Assembly (NCBI GenBank): GCA_041623895.1
Contig: JBFJVZ010000388.1
Coordinates: forward strand, 1-7,382
DNA: 7,382 nucleotides
From: JBFJVZ01 sp041623895
GTDB taxonomy: Bacteria > Planctomycetota > Planctomycetia > Pirellulales > Pirellulaceae
Reading direction: 5' to 3'
Of this stretch, positions 1 through 6,789 are shown one piece after another. Each line of letters opens with the position of its first letter. Position 1 is the first letter of the stretch. Both the position numbers and the translations under genes were made by a program. Under the pieces are notes generated by a model, which was not told the origin of the DNA, searched no databases, and saw only the letters and a program-made list of their open reading frames with translations.

Positions 1-1
1 C

Positions 2-3000
2 ATCGACGCGATCAAGGACGCTGACCGCCGCGAACTTTTCGTCGATTCGTTCCTGACCTACAGCCTGCTGTACAAGCAAAAAGATAATCAGCAACTGGCG
101 GACAAGTTAATTGAGCTGGCAAAACGCCAACGGCAGGGGCTGGCAGCGCGAATAGCCCTCACGCTGGCCTCAATGTACAGGAACGCGGGTCAGGATCTGG
201 ACGAGCAGCTGAAATTGAAATTGGCTGAACTGGTCGTCCAGCAACTCAACCACGGCCAGCCCGATGCGCAGATATTGCAGCGGATCGTTGGCTCCTCCGC
301 GATCGTTCAGATCATTGTCGAACGCAAGCTTGGCGGCAAGATTGTCCAGCAGGCATTGGCACTGGATGATCCTGATCAGCGACGAGAGACGCTTGGGCTG
401 ATCTGCAGCAATTACTATCTACGAAACGCTATCAGCGACCAGGATTTCAAGAACTGGTTCGAAGGACATGTGGCCGTAACACGCCTGACAAGTGAATCGA
501 CATCGATTTGGCCGCCGATCGCGACGAACTTGGATCGACTGATCCGGCTGGGATACTTCGATAAGATTAAGCAGATTGTTGACGCCTTTCCCGCTAACCG
601 TAATAGCTATCAGCCGCCCCGATTGGATTTCTATTGTTATCCGGACGTGGTCAAGCGGATGCGTGCGGATGATCAGAACGCCGACGTCATCGATCAGCTG
701 CTTCAGGAAGCAGAGAACGACCAACTGTACAACCGCATGTCCCGTTTGTTCAACAATTGGCCTGCGCTTCATTGGCTGATCGAGACGCTTGGCTGGGACC
801 GTTTCCAGTCGCACCTGCAGAGGTTGCGTTCCCAAGAACGTTTGCGCATCTATGGCATGCTGGTGGCCAACCAGGCGATGGTCCGCTATCTGGTCGAAAA
901 TGACCAAGTTGATGGAATTCTAAAGAAGGACGAGTTGCGAAACTGGTTGGCTGAAGACGATAACCGCTACCTGCAGTTCATCCAACTGGTTGCGCAGACG
1001 AATCGTTTCCCCAAGATCATTCGCGACATGATCGAGGACGAGGACGATAAGGATCGCCGTGCACAAGTCTATTTTCGCCTTCGCGCGGAGCCCGGGACCA
1101 CTTTATTGAATCATCAGCAACGCGATTGGCTGATCGACACGATCGAGAAGTTGTCGGCCGATGTGTTGTCAGATCCGGGGTCACGTTATTACTCGGCAAG
1201 GCGTCACGAATTGCGCAGAATTTCGCTCGAAGCCGGTCGCCTGGACGTGGCCGAACGGATTGTGCTGGCGGATCATCGCGACGACCGTGACAAGCTGGGA
1301 ATCGCGCGGTTCTTGCTGCAACGCGGAAAACTGAACGAGTTTCTGGATCAGCTTGCCAAAGCACCGGAGCCCGCAACAGCGGCACAGAAGAACGACCGCG
1401 AGCGGCTGAGATTCTACCTGCTGCGCGCCGCGGGAAGATTCGCGGAAGCAGCCACATTGGCAAGCCAAATGGAGGACGCCCTGGCCTGGTCGTTGGCTAT
1501 CGAGCGGCACGACTGGGAAGCCGCGCGTGACATGCCGGTTCCCAAATCAAAAGAGATGCCATTTCCGTTGACCAGCAACGACATCAATCCCATTCATCGC
1601 AAGATCGAACAATTCGGATTCCGAATCGCCCTGAATCAACTGACCGGTCGCGATCAGGTCGCCGCCGAGTCGACCGGGCAACTGATCGAGCTGATCGAGA
1701 GCAATATCGTTGACGCCAGTAACATCGCGGAGCTGAATACCGCACGTTACGGCGCCGATGCTTTGCTGACCACCGGAAAACCGGACGAGGCGTTCGCCTT
1801 GCTGCAGAAGCACTATCCGCGGCGCGTCTTCTATTGGCATTGGGATCGACTGCAGTTTGATCAGGCGATGGAGTCGATCGGGTGGTCGGCGGAAAAAGCC
1901 GATCAGTGTTTTGACAATTACTCTTTCGGCAACAACGGAACTCACGTCCAAAGAACATACGGCGTGAACTACATGCTGCAGATCGCCAGCATGCTCCGGC
2001 AAGTGCAGCGCACTGAAGACCTGGCCGCGCTGCTGAATGCACTGCAAAATCATCCGCAGCGGAAGAAGATTGATGAACAGCAGCGGTCAGAGTATTTCAT
2101 GACGCTCGCGACGCGGCTGTATCAGGAAGGTTTTAGCGAGAGTAGCCGCCTGGCAATCGCCGCAATCTCCGATCAACAGACTCCGCCCGACGAGTATCTG
2201 TCTAAGATCTACTCAGCACGCAGCGATCGTTTGGGTGCCGCCGAGGCGTCGATTTGGTGGAGCGAATTTGCGGATCGGCATCCGGATGACACGCCTGTCG
2301 AGAGACTTGCCCGCGTCGATGGAGTGATGACGGCGAAGACACCGATCGAAGAACTGTTGCCATTGCCGCGATCGCAGCGGACTCCCGACGGTCCGCAGAT
2401 TGTGCGAGTCCCGATCACCTGTTTCCGATACGGAATGGACGACGAAGCACGCAAGATTTTCGATTCGGGAACGTTATCGAATTGGGATCATGCCGTCGCC
2501 TCGGGCCGCATCTTTTATCAGCAGCGGAACTATCAGGCCGCCGCCGAATCATTCCTGCGAGCTTGGGAGTTGCGGACGCGCGATCTGTCCAGGCTGTACA
2601 TGTCCGGACACTGCTGGGAACAAGCGGGCCAGCCTCAGAAAGGCCGGCAATACAAACTGATGGCAAGCTTGCTGCCGACGAGTGCGAACACGCTGCATGG
2701 ATTGGCGATCGGCCTCAGGGAAGAAGGTCTGATTGAGGACGCGGTGCAGTTGGACCGTGTGGTCATGCGAACCGCGGCTCCAGGTAGTCTGACGTATCTC
2801 ACCGCGCTGAATTCCGTTTGTGAGCAGACGGATGACCCACAAGTCGCCTTGCAGCTTTGGCATGAGCACTGCTTGTACCACCTGCGTCCGATACTTTACC
2901 GCGGCAGCGTGCCGAACTGGCTGCGGTCGATCACGCGCCACCACGTGCTGCGAGCGCGAGCGGCCATCGACCAAGGTGACTACGAAAAAGCCGAAGCCGC

Positions 3001-3226
3001 CTGGCAGGACGCCAAAAAGATTAGCCCGGGATACATGTGGGTCGCCCACCAAATCGTTCCGGAACTGCGCGATCGCGGCCAACACGAATTGGCCGAACGA
3101 ATCTTTCGTGCCCATGAAGCTTACCTGGTCAGCAAGATAGAGGAGTACCCACAGTCAGGATTGCTGAAGGAGCGGCTGAACACGCTCCGCAAGATATGCG
3201 CGCCGGAAGCAGTTGCCGCAAACTAG
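2..3226 (+). CDS. Large helical-repeat (TPR-like) protein, 5' end missing
   Basis: The frame is open from the first bases of the window, so the first in-window ATG (173) is internal and the true start lies upstream. About 1074 codons are visible, ending in TAG. I do not recognise a named family. The product is almost entirely predicted alpha-helix, rich in Leu, Ala, Arg, Gln and Asp. Near the C-terminus are TPR-like helix pairs: one with RIFYQQRNYQAAAESFLRAW (about 2507-2570), one with RAAIDQGDYEKAEAAWQDAK (about 2957-3020) and a shorter one with ELRDRGQHELAERIF (about 3062-3110). The N-terminal half carries a looser, irregular repeat of a DxxxRR start followed by an NW[FL] or DWL ending. No transmembrane segment, CxxCH haem motif or enzyme motif is visible. 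Any signal peptide would be in the missing part. TPR-type repeats usually act as protein-binding scaffolds; a role here is inference only. It is followed by its own terminator and converges on the minus-strand genes. Confidence 0.9.
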   Translation: MDAIKDADRRELFVDSFLTYSLLYKQKDNQQLADKLIELAKRQRQGLAARIALTLASMYRNAGQDLDEQLKLKLAELVVQQLNHGQPDAQILQRIVGSSAIVQIIVERKLGGKIVQQALALDDPDQRRETLGLICSNYYLRNAISDQDFKNWFEGHVAVTRLTSESTSIWPPIATNLDRLIRLGYFDKIKQIVDAFPANRNSYQPPRLDFYCYPDVVKRMRADDQNADVIDQLLQEAENDQLYNRMSRLFNNWPALHWLIETLGWDRFQSHLQRLRSQERLRIYGMLVANQAMVRYLVENDQVDGILKKDELRNWLAEDDNRYLQFIQLVAQTNRFPKIIRDMIEDEDDKDRRAQVYFRLRAEPGTTLLNHQQRDWLIDTIEKLSADVLSDPGSRYYSARRHELRRISLEAGRLDVAERIVLADHRDDRDKLGIARFLLQRGKLNEFLDQLAKAPEPATAAQKNDRERLRFYLLRAAGRFAEAATLASQMEDALAWSLAIERHDWEAARDMPVPKSKEMPFPLTSNDINPIHRKIEQFGFRIALNQLTGRDQVAAESTGQLIELIESNIVDASNIAELNTARYGADALLTTGKPDEAFALLQKHYPRRVFYWHWDRLQFDQAMESIGWSAEKADQCFDNYSFGNNGTHVQRTYGVNYMLQIASMLRQVQRTEDLAALLNALQNHPQRKKIDEQQRSEYFMTLATRLYQEGFSESSRLAIAAISDQQTPPDEYLSKIYSARSDRLGAAEASIWWSEFADRHPDDTPVERLARVDGVMTAKTPIEELLPLPRSQRTPDGPQIVRVPITCFRYGMDDEARKIFDSGTLSNWDHAVASGRIFYQQRNYQAAAESFLRAWELRTRDLSRLYMSGHCWEQAGQPQKGRQYKLMASLLPTSANTLHGLAIGLREEGLIEDAVQLDRVVMRTAAPGSLTYLTALNSVCEQTDDPQVALQLWHEHCLYHLRPILYRGSVPNWLRSITRHHVLRARAAIDQGDYEKAEAAWQDAKKISPGYMWVAHQIVPELRDRGQHELAERIFRAHEAYLVSKIEEYPQSGLLKERLNTLRKICAPEAVAAN

Positions 3227-3241
3227 TGTCTTGCTTTCGTC

Positions 3242-3269
3242 GTAGGCCAGGACCTGGCCTACTTGTTTT
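3242..3269 (+). terminator. Intrinsic terminator of the large helical-repeat gene
   Basis: A perfect 9-bp inverted repeat, GTAGGCCAG and CTGGCCTAC, is separated by a GAC loop and followed directly by TTGTTTT. It starts 15 bases after the TAG stop codon. The T-rich tail is only on the plus-strand side; read in the other direction the stem is followed by GACGAAAGC, so it should not stop minus-strand transcripts efficiently. Confidence 0.85.
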
Positions 3270-3295
3270 CCGCCGCACACCATCGACGACCGAGA

Positions 3296-3568
3296 TCAGC
3301 GTTGCGCATTCCAGGCAACCATGATCGGTCGGATGATTCCCCAAGCAACGAAGGCGGGGAGAACCCCCAAGACAGGCGGCAGGGAAAAGTTTGCCCGACA
3401 ACCAAAGAATACTCCGATGACTCCCAACAGCATCAGCGGGACGGCCAGCACAAAGGCAAGTACGGCACAAAACTTGTCAAAGCCGGACAGTCCTTTCCGG
3501 TCCGGCTTCTTGGGCGGTGCCGATGAAGTGTCGACAATCGGTTCGTAAGGATTGAATTCTTCGTCCAT
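3296..3568 (-). CDS. Small two-helix membrane protein, 90 residues
   Basis: I do not recognise a named family. The chosen start gives MDEEFNPYEP, a short soluble, charged N-terminus (residues 1-30), then two hydrophobic stretches at about 33-56 (CAVLAFVLAVPLMLLGVIG) and 62-83 (SLPPVLGVLPAFVAWGIIRP), ending WNAQR. A hairpin in the cytoplasmic membrane is the simplest topology. The NPYxP motif near the start recurs, from memory, in many small planctomycete membrane proteins. The start is supported by AGGTGGAG four bases before the ATG. The same frame stays open upstream to an ATG at 3865, but that extra part reads as Arg/Thr/Ser-rich nonsense crossing a tandem repeat and overlapping the neighbouring 66-residue gene, so it was excluded. 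It is last of four minus-strand genes and converges with the large repeat gene, stop to stop, 69 bases apart. Confidence 0.72.
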   Translation of the reverse strand: MDEEFNPYEPIVDTSSAPPKKPDRKGLSGFDKFCAVLAFVLAVPLMLLGVIGVFFGCRANFSLPPVLGVLPAFVAWGIIRPIMVAWNAQR

Positions 3569-3572
3569 GTCA

Positions 3573-3580
3573 CTCCACCT
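3573..3580 (-). promoter_or_regulatory. Ribosome binding site deciding the start of the small membrane protein
   Basis: On the minus strand AGGTGGAG sits four bases ahead of the ATG at 3568-3566. Its presence supports this ATG over the upstream in-frame one at 3865. Confidence 0.6.
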
Positions 3581-3596
3581 GGCGAACCGGCGAACC
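3581..3596. repeat. Two tandem copies of an 8-base unit
   Basis: GGCGAACC occurs twice head to tail, immediately upstream (minus-strand sense) of the ribosome binding site of the membrane-protein gene. It is too short to assign a role and could be chance or replication slippage. Confidence 0.6.
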
Positions 3597-3621
3597 TGTT
3601 CATCAGCGGGGCGAAACTTGC

Positions 3622-3652
3622 GCCGCGCCGTGTTTTTGCCGCGCCGTGTTTT
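3622..3652. repeat. Near-perfect tandem duplication of a 15-16 base unit
   Basis: GCCGCGCCGTGTTTTT is followed directly by GCCGCGCCGTGTTTT, differing only in the length of the T run (5 versus 4). A third, decayed copy may follow (GCCAAGACGTGTGG). It lies in the 148-base gap between the two small minus-strand genes, outside the coding regions called here. A one-base difference in a homopolymer fits slippage. Confidence 0.75.
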
Positions 3653-3716
3653 GCCAAGACGTGTGGTTGGAGCAGGAGTTTCGTCCTCCCGAATTCCCAC
3701 ACCGTCGATGAAGGTT

Positions 3717-3917
3717 CTACACCGGCTCGGTGTTGTAGTCGACTGTTTCGCTTGCCCCGCCGGGTACGATTTTGGTGACGCTGACTTTGGTGCGCCGCAA
3801 TTCTTCGATTTCGGCAGCCATTTGCGACAGCAAGTTGGCGATCTCGTTGCCAGCCGATTCACCAATATTGACCATCAACGCTTTGCGGGCGTTGTAAGTA
3901 AGTCCTGATGTCTTCAT
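3717..3917 (-). CDS. Small hypothetical protein, 66 residues, downstream of glmS
   Basis: I cannot assign a function. The protein starts MKTSGLTYNARKALMVNIGE and has three visible parts: a basic N-terminal segment (1-15), a helix of alternating hydrophobic and acidic residues at about 20-44 (NEIANLLSQMAAEIEELRR) that could form a coiled coil or pair as a dimer, and a likely beta strand (KVSVTKIVP, about 44-52) with a short acidic tail ending NTEPV. There is no signal peptide, membrane segment or Cys/His metal site. The start is well supported: AGGAGAG lies eight bases before the ATG. It begins 69 bases after the glmS stop on the same strand with no good terminator between, so cotranscription is possible. 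The strong ribosome binding site is the main reason for calling it real; the small size and lack of recognised relatives limit confidence. Confidence 0.7.
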   Translation of the reverse strand: MKTSGLTYNARKALMVNIGESAGNEIANLLSQMAAEIEELRRTKVSVTKIVPGGASETVDYNTEPV

Positions 3918-3925
3918 CGTGGTTG

Positions 3926-3932
3926 CTCTCCT
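3926..3932 (-). promoter_or_regulatory. Strong Shine-Dalgarno of the 66-residue gene
   Basis: AGGAGAG on the minus strand, eight bases before the ATG at 3917-3915. It is the best ribosome binding site in the window and clearly better than those of glmS and the methyltransferase. Confidence 0.75.
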
Positions 3933-3986
3933 GGTTGATAAGTGAATTTCTAAACTAATTCAAAAAAACCCCGTGGCCACCCTTGC

Positions 3987-5843
3987 CTATTCAACGGTCA
4001 CACTTTTCGCCAGATTCCTTGGCTTGTCGACGTCACAGCCACGCAGCAATGCAATGTGGTAGGACAGCAATTGCAGAGGGATGACGGTAACGATGGGCTG
4101 AATGAACTCCGGCACATGGGGTACGCGAATGACGTCGTCGGCAATCGAGTCAATCCGCGGATCGTCTTGACCGGCAATCGCGATGATCGGCCCACCGCGA
4201 GCTTTGACTTCTTCCATGTTGGCCATGACTTTATCGTACGTAGTGCCGTGTGGGACGATAAACACGCTGGGAGTTTCCTCGTCCACCAACGCGATCGGTC
4301 CATGTTTCATTTCCGCCGCCGGATAGCCCTCGGCATGAATGTAGCTGATCTCTTTCAGCTTCAGGGCACCTTCCAACGCGGTGGGAAAGTTGTATTGCCG
4401 GCCCAGATACAGGACGTTGGTTGCGCTCTGGTATTTCTTGGCCACGTCGCGAACAATGCTGTCGCAGGTCAGCGCTTGTTGGACCGCGGCGGGTAGCTTT
4501 TTCAAGGCCTCGATGATTTCTTGCCCGCGTTCAAAACTCAGATGCCTCATGCGTCCAAAGTACAACGCCAACATGGTCAGAACGCAGCACTGCGATGTGT
4601 ACGCCTTGGTGCTGGCCACACCGATTTCCGGGCCGGCGTGCAAGTAAACGCCACCGTCAGCCGCTTGAGCGATCGAGCTGCCGACCACGTTGTTGATCGC
4701 CAGGGTGCGATGGCCCTTGCGCTTGGTTTCCCGCAGTGCGGCCAGCGTGTCGGCGGTTTCGCCGCTTTGCGTGATGCCGAACACCAGCGTGTTGTTTTCG
4801 ATCGGCGGGTTTCGATAGCGGAGCTCACTGGCATATTCGACGCTAACCGGGATCCGCGCCAGATCCTCGATCAGATATTCGCCCACCAGGGCGGAATGCC
4901 AGCTGGTTCCACAACCGGTCAAGATGATTCGTTCAACACTCCGCAGTTGCTGTGGTGTCAGGTTCAAGCCGCCAAACACGGCAGTCGCATCTTGAGCATC
5001 CAGTCGCCCGCGCATCGCATTGCGTAGCGATTCGGGTTGCTCAAAGATCTCTTTCAGCATGTAGTGGTCGTATCCTTCCAAGCTGACTTCATCGGAGTTG
5101 ACTTCCAGCGGATGGATATCCACGCGAACTTTTCCCTGTTCGCGATGCAGCACCGAGAATCCTTCGGGTGTCAGCACGGCCAACTGATGATCGGCCATGT
5201 ACACGATTCGATCCGTGCATCCAGCCAGTGCTGAAGCATCGCTGGCGACAAAGTACTCGCCGCGGCCTACACCGATCACCAACGGGCTGCCAAAGCGAAC
5301 GGCAATGATCATGTTGGGCTGTTCGCGAAAGGCAATCGCCAGCCCATACGTGCCATGCAGTTGGGAGACCGCCCATTGCACCGCGCCCACGTAATGCATG
5401 TTGGGCTGCTGGGGATCTTGCGGCGTTGCCTTCAGGCCTTCGGCGATCAAATGGGCGATCACTTCGGTGTCGGTGGCGGAATGAAAGCGGTAACCCTTTT
5501 CAATCAGTTCGTCCTTGAGTGATTGAAAGTTTTCGATCACGCCGTTGTGGACCAACACGACTTCGCCGTCGCCGCCCAGATGCGGGTGGGCATTTTCTTC
5601 GGTCGCCGGTCCGTGCGTCGCCCAACGGGTGTGTCCGATGCCCAGGACGCCTTGGGGCGGCGTTCCGGCAAGTCGACCGGCCAGGGAATCGATTCGCCCC
5701 ACCGAACGCGTGACGTTGAACGAAGCGCCGCCGTGGATGGCGATGCCGGCGCTGTCGTAACCACGGTATTCCAGCCGACGCAATCCGTTCAGCAAGAACG
5801 ATCCTGCGTTCTCACTGCCGACGTAACCAACGATCCCACACAT
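3987..5843 (-). CDS. glmS: Glutamine--fructose-6-phosphate aminotransferase (isomerizing), GlmS
   Basis: The enzyme converts fructose-6-phosphate and glutamine to glucosamine-6-phosphate and glutamate, the first committed step to UDP-GlcNAc, in the cytoplasm. The protein has 618 residues (E. coli GlmS has 609). The N-terminal glutaminase (class II amidotransferase, about 1-240) opens MCGIVGYVG, with Cys2 as the nucleophile exposed after Met removal, then EYRGYDSAG (25-33), GHTRWATHG (70-78), HNGVIENF (99-106) and TDTEVIAHL (124-132). Two SIS domains follow: SIS1 with TGCGTSWHS (309-317) and the sugar-phosphate loop TQSGETADTL (358-367), and SIS2 with LGRQYNFPTALEGALKLKE (480-498) and EMKHGP (511-516). 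Glu498, His514 and Lys613 match the isomerase residues Glu488, His504 and Lys603 of E. coli. The C-terminus DKPRNLAKSVTVE is canonical. The start is set by the Cys; an in-frame extension to 5933 would block it. The ribosome binding site is weak (GAGG, 11 bases away). All key residues appear intact. Confidence 0.98.
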   Translation of the reverse strand: MCGIVGYVGSENAGSFLLNGLRRLEYRGYDSAGIAIHGGASFNVTRSVGRIDSLAGRLAGTPPQGVLGIGHTRWATHGPATEENAHPHLGGDGEVVLVHNGVIENFQSLKDELIEKGYRFHSATDTEVIAHLIAEGLKATPQDPQQPNMHYVGAVQWAVSQLHGTYGLAIAFREQPNMIIAVRFGSPLVIGVGRGEYFVASDASALAGCTDRIVYMADHQLAVLTPEGFSVLHREQGKVRVDIHPLEVNSDEVSLEGYDHYMLKEIFEQPESLRNAMRGRLDAQDATAVFGGLNLTPQQLRSVERIILTGCGTSWHSALVGEYLIEDLARIPVSVEYASELRYRNPPIENNTLVFGITQSGETADTLAALRETKRKGHRTLAINNVVGSSIAQAADGGVYLHAGPEIGVASTKAYTSQCCVLTMLALYFGRMRHLSFERGQEIIEALKKLPAAVQQALTCDSIVRDVAKKYQSATNVLYLGRQYNFPTALEGALKLKEISYIHAEGYPAAEMKHGPIALVDEETPSVFIVPHGTTYDKVMANMEEVKARGGPIIAIAGQDDPRIDSIADDVIRVPHVPEFIQPIVTVIPLQLLSYHIALLRGCDVDKPRNLAKSVTVE

Positions 5844-6078
5844 AAATAACGATGCCTCAGGGCAGAAGACTTCATTCTCAGCGGTCCTGTGGAGTATTCC
5901 AAAGGTAGGATAGTCCGCCAATTCCAATTGCAAAACTATGCTGATTGGGTAAACCGGGTAACTTTACCTTGCGGCCAGCGAATGCCAGCCCAAACAACGG
6001 TTTTGCTTCGTCCTTTATCGGCCATCGAAAGTCGCGCTGGTCAACTTTCGCCCTGTTTTTGCCGATTATCGACTGTTG
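5844..6078 (-). promoter_or_regulatory. Leader and spacer upstream of glmS, with several dyads
   Basis: This 235-base gap between the methyltransferase stop and the glmS start probably holds the glmS promoter and leader. Visible structure: CAATT-CC-AATTG (5919-5930), GGTAAA with TTTACC (5948-5953 and 5963-5968), and a nested pair further upstream (6017-6066). On the minus strand a weak sigma-70-like pair TTGCAA and TATCCT is visible with a short 15-base spacer (about 5907-5933), not convincing enough to call. There is no glmS ribozyme recognisable by eye and no clean intrinsic terminator for the methyltransferase gene. Confidence 0.4.
6017..6066. repeat. Nested inverted repeats between methyltransferase gene and glmS
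   Basis: An outer pair, ATCGGC (6017-6022) with GCCGAT (6061-6066), encloses an inner pair, CGAAAGT (6026-6032) with ACTTTCG (6044-6050), leaving an 11-base loop. On the plus strand a TTTTT run follows the inner stem, but no plus-strand gene ends here. On the minus strand there is no T tract, so it is not a standard terminator for the methyltransferase gene. It may be an RNA structure or chance. Confidence 0.45.
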
Positions 6079-6789
6079 TCAGGCCGCCGTTCGGTCTCCG
6101 CCCTGGTCCGGGTTTTTTGTCTCGATTTGCTTCCAATTCTGGCCATCGAAGTGAAGCACCAGGCTGGACGAATCTGTCACCCTGGCGATCAGTGGATCAC
6201 AGCTGTCCAGGTCCTGGTCGGCCAACAGCAGCAAATCGACGGTGCCAAAGGTGTGCACGACACGGACCAGGCCCTGCTCGTATGGCATCGGAATCAAGTG
6301 AGGTTTGACATTGATGGTGCGAAGCTGCTGATGAAACTCTTTCAACGTTAGCTGGCCATCACCCATCTCGAATAAGTCGATGGCGATGTACTTGAGCTCT
6401 GCACCGGGCTTTGATTTTGCCAGCGTGCTCAGCACGGCCATGGCCCGAGTGCCGTCGCCCACGCCAACTTCCAGAATCCTGGTTGCCCCCGACTTCTTGA
6501 TCATTCGGCAAAGCGACGCATGCGGACCACCGCTGACGAAATCAAGAACCCCGCGTTTGGCTGCGGGCTGTCGTTTGGCTACTTTTGCCACGCGGTCCGG
6601 CTTGACGGCTGATGGTTGTGCCGGTTGCTGCGACTTTAACGCCGATCTTTTCGGCTTCGTCGGTTTCGCCAGCTTGCGCTTCGGACGGTCGCTGTGACGA
6701 TCCTGATTGGCGCTGGCAGGGTTCGGCTTTGACGAATCTGTTGGTTGGGAAGTGCCAAAAATGGCTTTCCAAAGTTTCACGAGCGGCAT
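6079..6789 (-). CDS. SAM-dependent methyltransferase-like protein with basic N-terminal tail
   Basis: The product has 236 residues. Residues 12-85 are low-complexity, rich in Lys, Pro, Ala, Ser and Gln and strongly basic, probably disordered. From about 86 a class I Rossmann methyltransferase core begins: motif I ILEVGVGDGTRA (105-116), which binds the SAM methionine end, the acidic end of strand 2 AIDLFE (136-141), strand 3 PHLIPM (163-168), motif IV-like VDLLLLADQD (184-193) and strand 5 LVLHFD (210-215). The chain then stops after some 20 residues, so strands 6 and 7 of the usual fold appear missing or very short. The substrate cannot be told. The start at ATG 6789 (MPLVKLWKAIFG) is a choice: no Shine-Dalgarno is visible, and the frame stays open to 7026, but that extension looks non-coding and would overlap the divergent subtilase start. 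It is the first minus-strand gene of the cluster, 235 bases upstream of glmS; a functional link is not shown. Confidence 0.8.
   Translation of the reverse strand: MPLVKLWKAIFGTSQPTDSSKPNPASANQDRHSDRPKRKLAKPTKPKRSALKSQQPAQPSAVKPDRVAKVAKRQPAAKRGVLDFVSGGPHASLCRMIKKSGATRILEVGVGDGTRAMAVLSTLAKSKPGAELKYIAIDLFEMGDGQLTLKEFHQQLRTINVKPHLIPMPYEQGLVRVVHTFGTVDLLLLADQDLDSCDPLIARVTDSSSLVLHFDGQNWKQIETKNPDQGGDRTAA

Noticed and set aside
173..175. ATG at 173 as the start of the large repeat protein
   Set aside because: The frame is open for 57 codons before it to the window edge, and that part reads as the same helical style (DADRRELFVDSFLTYSLLY), so the start is outside the window.
1017..2053. Long minus-strand open frames (148-168 codons) opposite the large repeat gene
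   Set aside because: They are antisense shadows of a frame that is clearly coding (helical repeat pattern over more than 1000 codons); their translations lack any domain.
3433..3702. 89-codon minus-strand open frame
   Set aside because: Overlaps the membrane-protein gene in a different frame, lacks a ribosome binding site and gives an Arg/Gly/Thr-rich translation with no pattern.
3569..3865. In-frame 99-codon extension of the small membrane protein
   Set aside because: It overlaps the better supported 66-residue gene in another frame and runs through a tandem repeat; AGGTGGAG supports the ATG at 3568.
3962..3968. T7 run (minus strand) after glmS as an intrinsic terminator
   Set aside because: The only inverted repeat upstream is GTGGCCAC, which has no room for a loop, so no stable hairpin precedes the run.
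5844..5933. In-frame 30-codon N-terminal extension of glmS
   Set aside because: GlmS needs the Cys right after the initiator Met as its free N-terminal nucleophile; the extension would bury it. The extended part resembles no GlmS.
5844..6078. A glmS ribozyme or riboswitch in the glmS leader
   Set aside because: No conserved core could be recognised by eye, and the element is known mainly from Firmicutes. An Infernal search against the Rfam glmS model would settle it.
5889..6351. Plus-strand open frames of 139, 69 and 91 codons around the glmS leader and methyltransferase gene
   Set aside because: They lie antisense to the methyltransferase gene or cross the leader, have no ribosome binding site and read as low-complexity shadow translations.
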